14,028 nt of DNA from HGM11525 sp045649145 (GTDB lineage Bacteria > Bacillota > Clostridia > UBA1381), in the NCBI GenBank assembly GCA_045649145.1, contig JAZRPK010000020.1, positions 1 through 14,028 on the forward strand, given 5' to 3'. How positions within the stretch are numbered: position 1 is the first letter of the stretch; each line of letters begins with the position of its first letter. The notes under the pieces were generated by a model that saw only the letters and a list, made by a program, of their open reading frames with translations, ran no database searches and had not been told where the DNA came from. This document shows, piece by piece, positions 11,903 to 14,028 of this stretch. A program made the position numbers and the translations under genes.

Positions 11903-14028
11903 TTAGTCGGTTGACTTGTGTATAAATTCCACGCTTATTACCGTTGCTGCCGCAACCTGTTCTCCCGGTGCTATACTTTGCTTTGACGCATATGCACCCG
12001 AGGAGTTTGTAAGCCCTGCACCTGCAATCTCAAAGTTCAGTCCTGCAAGCTCCAGCTTCTTTTTAGCGGCATCAATCGATAAACCTGTAACGTCGGGGAC
12101 AGTAACCAACATCTCCCCTGCCTGTTCTTCGGTATACGCTATAACCGTCGAGCCTTCGGTAACAGATGCTCCCGGCTTTGGCAGCTGGTCTATAACCTCT
12201 GCACCGCTTCCCTTTATATTTATTGTGAGATTATATTTATTTGTTTCTGCCTTTGCGGCGTCAACTGTCAGACCCCTAAGCTCAGGCACATTTACGCTGA
12301 TATTGGCAGCCTCCGCCTCTGTATACTGTCTTTCAACACCCATATATTCGAGTGTGTCCTCAATAACCTTTCCCGCAATCGGAGCCGCTATTGTACCGCC
12401 GTAGCGGTTTGCAACCTGAGGCTCGTCAAGCATTATAAGGCATACAATTTCGGGATCGTCTGCAGGAGCAAAGCCGACAAATGATGCAATACGCTTATTG
12501 TTGTTTCTGCCCTTTTCGCTCGTACCCGTCTTGCCGCCGATGCGGTAACCCTTTATGTATGCGTTTTTGCCGCCGCCGTTGGGGCTTGAAACAACAGTTT
12601 CGAGGATTTCACGCATCATTTTGGATGTTTCTTCCGATATTACTTTGTTTACAACCTGAGGCTGATAGCTTTTTACTACGCCGTTTTCATCACGTATTTC
12701 CTTTACTATCTGCGGCTTCATCAGGTTTCCGCCGTTTACCACCGCCGATATTGCCGTTATAAGCTGTATGGGTGTTATCGAAAATCCTTGCCCGAACGCA
12801 CTTGTCGCAAGGTCTGTTTCGGATAGTCTGTGCTGGTAGAATATACTGCCCGACTCGCCTATCAGCTCGATACCTGTACGTTGGGTAAGTCCAAATGCCT
12901 TAAAGTAGTCCATAAACTTATCCGGTCCAACCTTGGCAGCCGTTTCCATAAACACAGGGTTACAGGAATTTTGCACACCCTGCAAAAAGCTCTCGCTGCC
13001 GTGTCCTTCTACCTTGTGGCAACGAATTTTGCGGTCTGCTACCTGCTTGTAGCCCGGACAATAGAATGGAGTGTCTAAGGACACAACGTTCTCCTCCAGT
13101 GCCATTGCCGCGGTTAAAATCTTGAAGGTGGAACCCGGCTCATAGGTGTCGGAAATCGCCTTATTACGCCACATTTTGTTACGCATTGCTGCAATAGCAT
13201 TATCACGCGCTTCTTCATCATCTTCCGAATCGTAGCCTACAAAATCCTCCTGCTGGTCAAGTCCGTATGCCTGATTGATAAATTGCCCAACATCATACGG
13301 AGTGTTTAAGTTAAAGTCGGGTTTTGTTGCCATTGCAAGAATTTCGCCCGTTTTCGGGTTCATTATAATACCTGCTGCGCCCTCTTTTAATGCACATTCC
13401 TTAACAGCCGCCTCGAGATATTTTTCCAGATAGTGCTGTATTGTTTCGTCAATAGTCAATACAACATCTGCGCCCTTTTGTGCACTACTCTCTTCCTCAT
13501 ACTGATATTCCATCTCCACACCTGACGCAGTCTTGGTGGATAAAATAGCACCCGCTCTGCCGGTTAAGGCATCATCAAAGGTCTTTTCAATGCCCTGAAG
13601 TCCGTTGTTGTCATAGCCGGTAAAGCCGATAATATGTGGTGCAATGCTGAATGAGTAGTATCTTTTGGAATCGGTCTCAAAATATACACCCTTAAACTTT
13701 TTCTGCAGGTCCTCACCCATATCGCCGTTCTTGATTTTCTGTATTTCTGCCGTTTCCTCAACGGTTATTCGCTTCTTAATAGTCTGGTAGCGGTTCGATT
13801 TGGTTGCTTTTTGATATACCTCGTCATAGTCGAGCGAAAGTATATCGGACAGATATTTGCTGACAATTTCGGCAGCGTCGTCCTTTTCAATCTGCTCAGG
13901 GTTGCATATGACAGTATTTACAGCTGCACTTTCTGCCAATGCTTTGCCGTTTCTGTCATATACTGTGCCTCTGTTTGCCGACACATTTGTTCGTGACATC
14001 TGCTGGGATTCTCCCCTTGTTCTAAGCT
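11903..14028 (-). CDS. spoVD: SpoVD/FtsI-type class B penicillin-binding protein, 5' end cut off
   Basis: A DD-transpeptidase that crosslinks peptidoglycan outside the membrane at the septum or forespore, partner of the SEDS polymerase. About 707 residues are visible. The reading frame is open to the window edge, so the cytoplasmic start and membrane anchor are outside. The ATG at 13999 is internal: QQMSRTNVSANRGTVYDRNG is the standard post-anchor junction. Counting from it, a PBP-dimer domain fills about 8-160, then the transpeptidase with STFK at 290-293, SCN at 345-347 and KTG at 490-492, all intact. Two PASTA domains follow, at about 571-624 and 634-696. An acidic stretch of about 35 residues precedes the active site. 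Two PASTA domains suit SpoVD or Pbp2x-like FtsI; the choice between vegetative and sporulation roles is open. The murE ATA start lies 47 bases downstream of the stop. Confidence 0.95.
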   Translation of the reverse strand, partial: LRTRGESQQMSRTNVSANRGTVYDRNGKALAESAAVNTVICNPEQIEKDDAAEIVSKYLSDILSLDYDEVYQKATKSNRYQTIKKRITVEETAEIQKIKNGDMGEDLQKKFKGVYFETDSKRYYSFSIAPHIIGFTGYDNNGLQGIEKTFDDALTGRAGAILSTKTASGVEMEYQYEEESSAQKGADVVLTIDETIQHYLEKYLEAAVKECALKEGAAGIIMNPKTGEILAMATKPDFNLNTPYDVGQFINQAYGLDQQEDFVGYDSEDDEEARDNAIAAMRNKMWRNKAISDTYEPGSTFKILTAAMALEENVVSLDTPFYCPGYKQVADRKIRCHKVEGHGSESFLQGVQNSCNPVFMETAAKVGPDKFMDYFKAFGLTQRTGIELIGESGSIFYQHRLSETDLATSAFGQGFSITPIQLITAISAVVNGGNLMKPQIVKEIRDENGVVKSYQPQVVNKVISEETSKMMREILETVVSSPNGGGKNAYIKGYRIGGKTGTSEKGRNNNKRIASFVGFAPADDPEIVCLIMLDEPQVANRYGGTIAAPIAGKVIEDTLEYMGVERQYTEAEAANISVNVPELRGLTVDAAKAETNKYNLTINIKGSGAEVIDQLPKPGASVTEGSTVIAYTEEQAGEMLVTVPDVTGLSIDAAKKKLELAGLNFEIAGAGLTNSSGAYASKQSIAPGEQVAAATVISVEFIHKSTD

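Overview
The window looks like a chromosomal segment of a low-to-moderate GC Gram-positive bacterium of the class Clostridia (Bacillota), possibly a gut Oscillospirales-type organism. The grounds are strong AG-rich ribosome binding sites, near-consensus sigma-A promoters, a SpoVD-type penicillin-binding protein with two PASTA domains, the Firmicute order of the dcw (division and cell wall) cluster, and a MurE whose DNPR motif predicts meso-diaminopimelate peptidoglycan. The species cannot be named from the sequence.

Layout. Positions 2-278 hold three tRNA genes (Phe-GAA, Gly-GCC, Cys-GCA), with one terminator hairpin between Gly and Cys and another after Cys. Positions 318-1708 hold an AT-rich divergent pair: a 66-residue Cro/C1-type regulator on minus and a membrane GGDEF protein on plus. 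They share a 101-bp intergenic region in which overlapping promoters sit on two abutting perfect palindromes. Next come glyA (minus) and, divergently, an M18 aminopeptidase plus a small Dabb-family protein (plus). From 4941 to the right edge everything is on minus and forms one compact unit. In transcription order it is spoVD/ftsI (5' end outside the window), murE, murF, mraY, ftsW, murG, proB. It ends at a hairpin shared with the Dabb gene.

How the genes work together. MurE and MurF finish the UDP-MurNAc-pentapeptide. MraY loads it on undecaprenyl phosphate to make lipid I, and MurG adds GlcNAc to make lipid II. The SEDS protein FtsW polymerises lipid II, and the SpoVD/FtsI transpeptidase crosslinks the strands at the septum (or forespore, if the organism sporulates). 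Two departures stand out: murD is missing from its usual place between mraY and ftsW, and a short proB without a PUA domain follows murG.

The most notable point is the start of murE. Conserved MurE sequence continues 29 codons upstream of the first in-frame ATG, up to a stop codon, with no ATG, GTG or TTG. An ATA codon sits exactly where the start should be, six bases after a good Shine-Dalgarno. I see no clearly novel multi-gene system. The best candidates for a second look are the murE start and the palindromic divergent promoter of the regulator/GGDEF pair.
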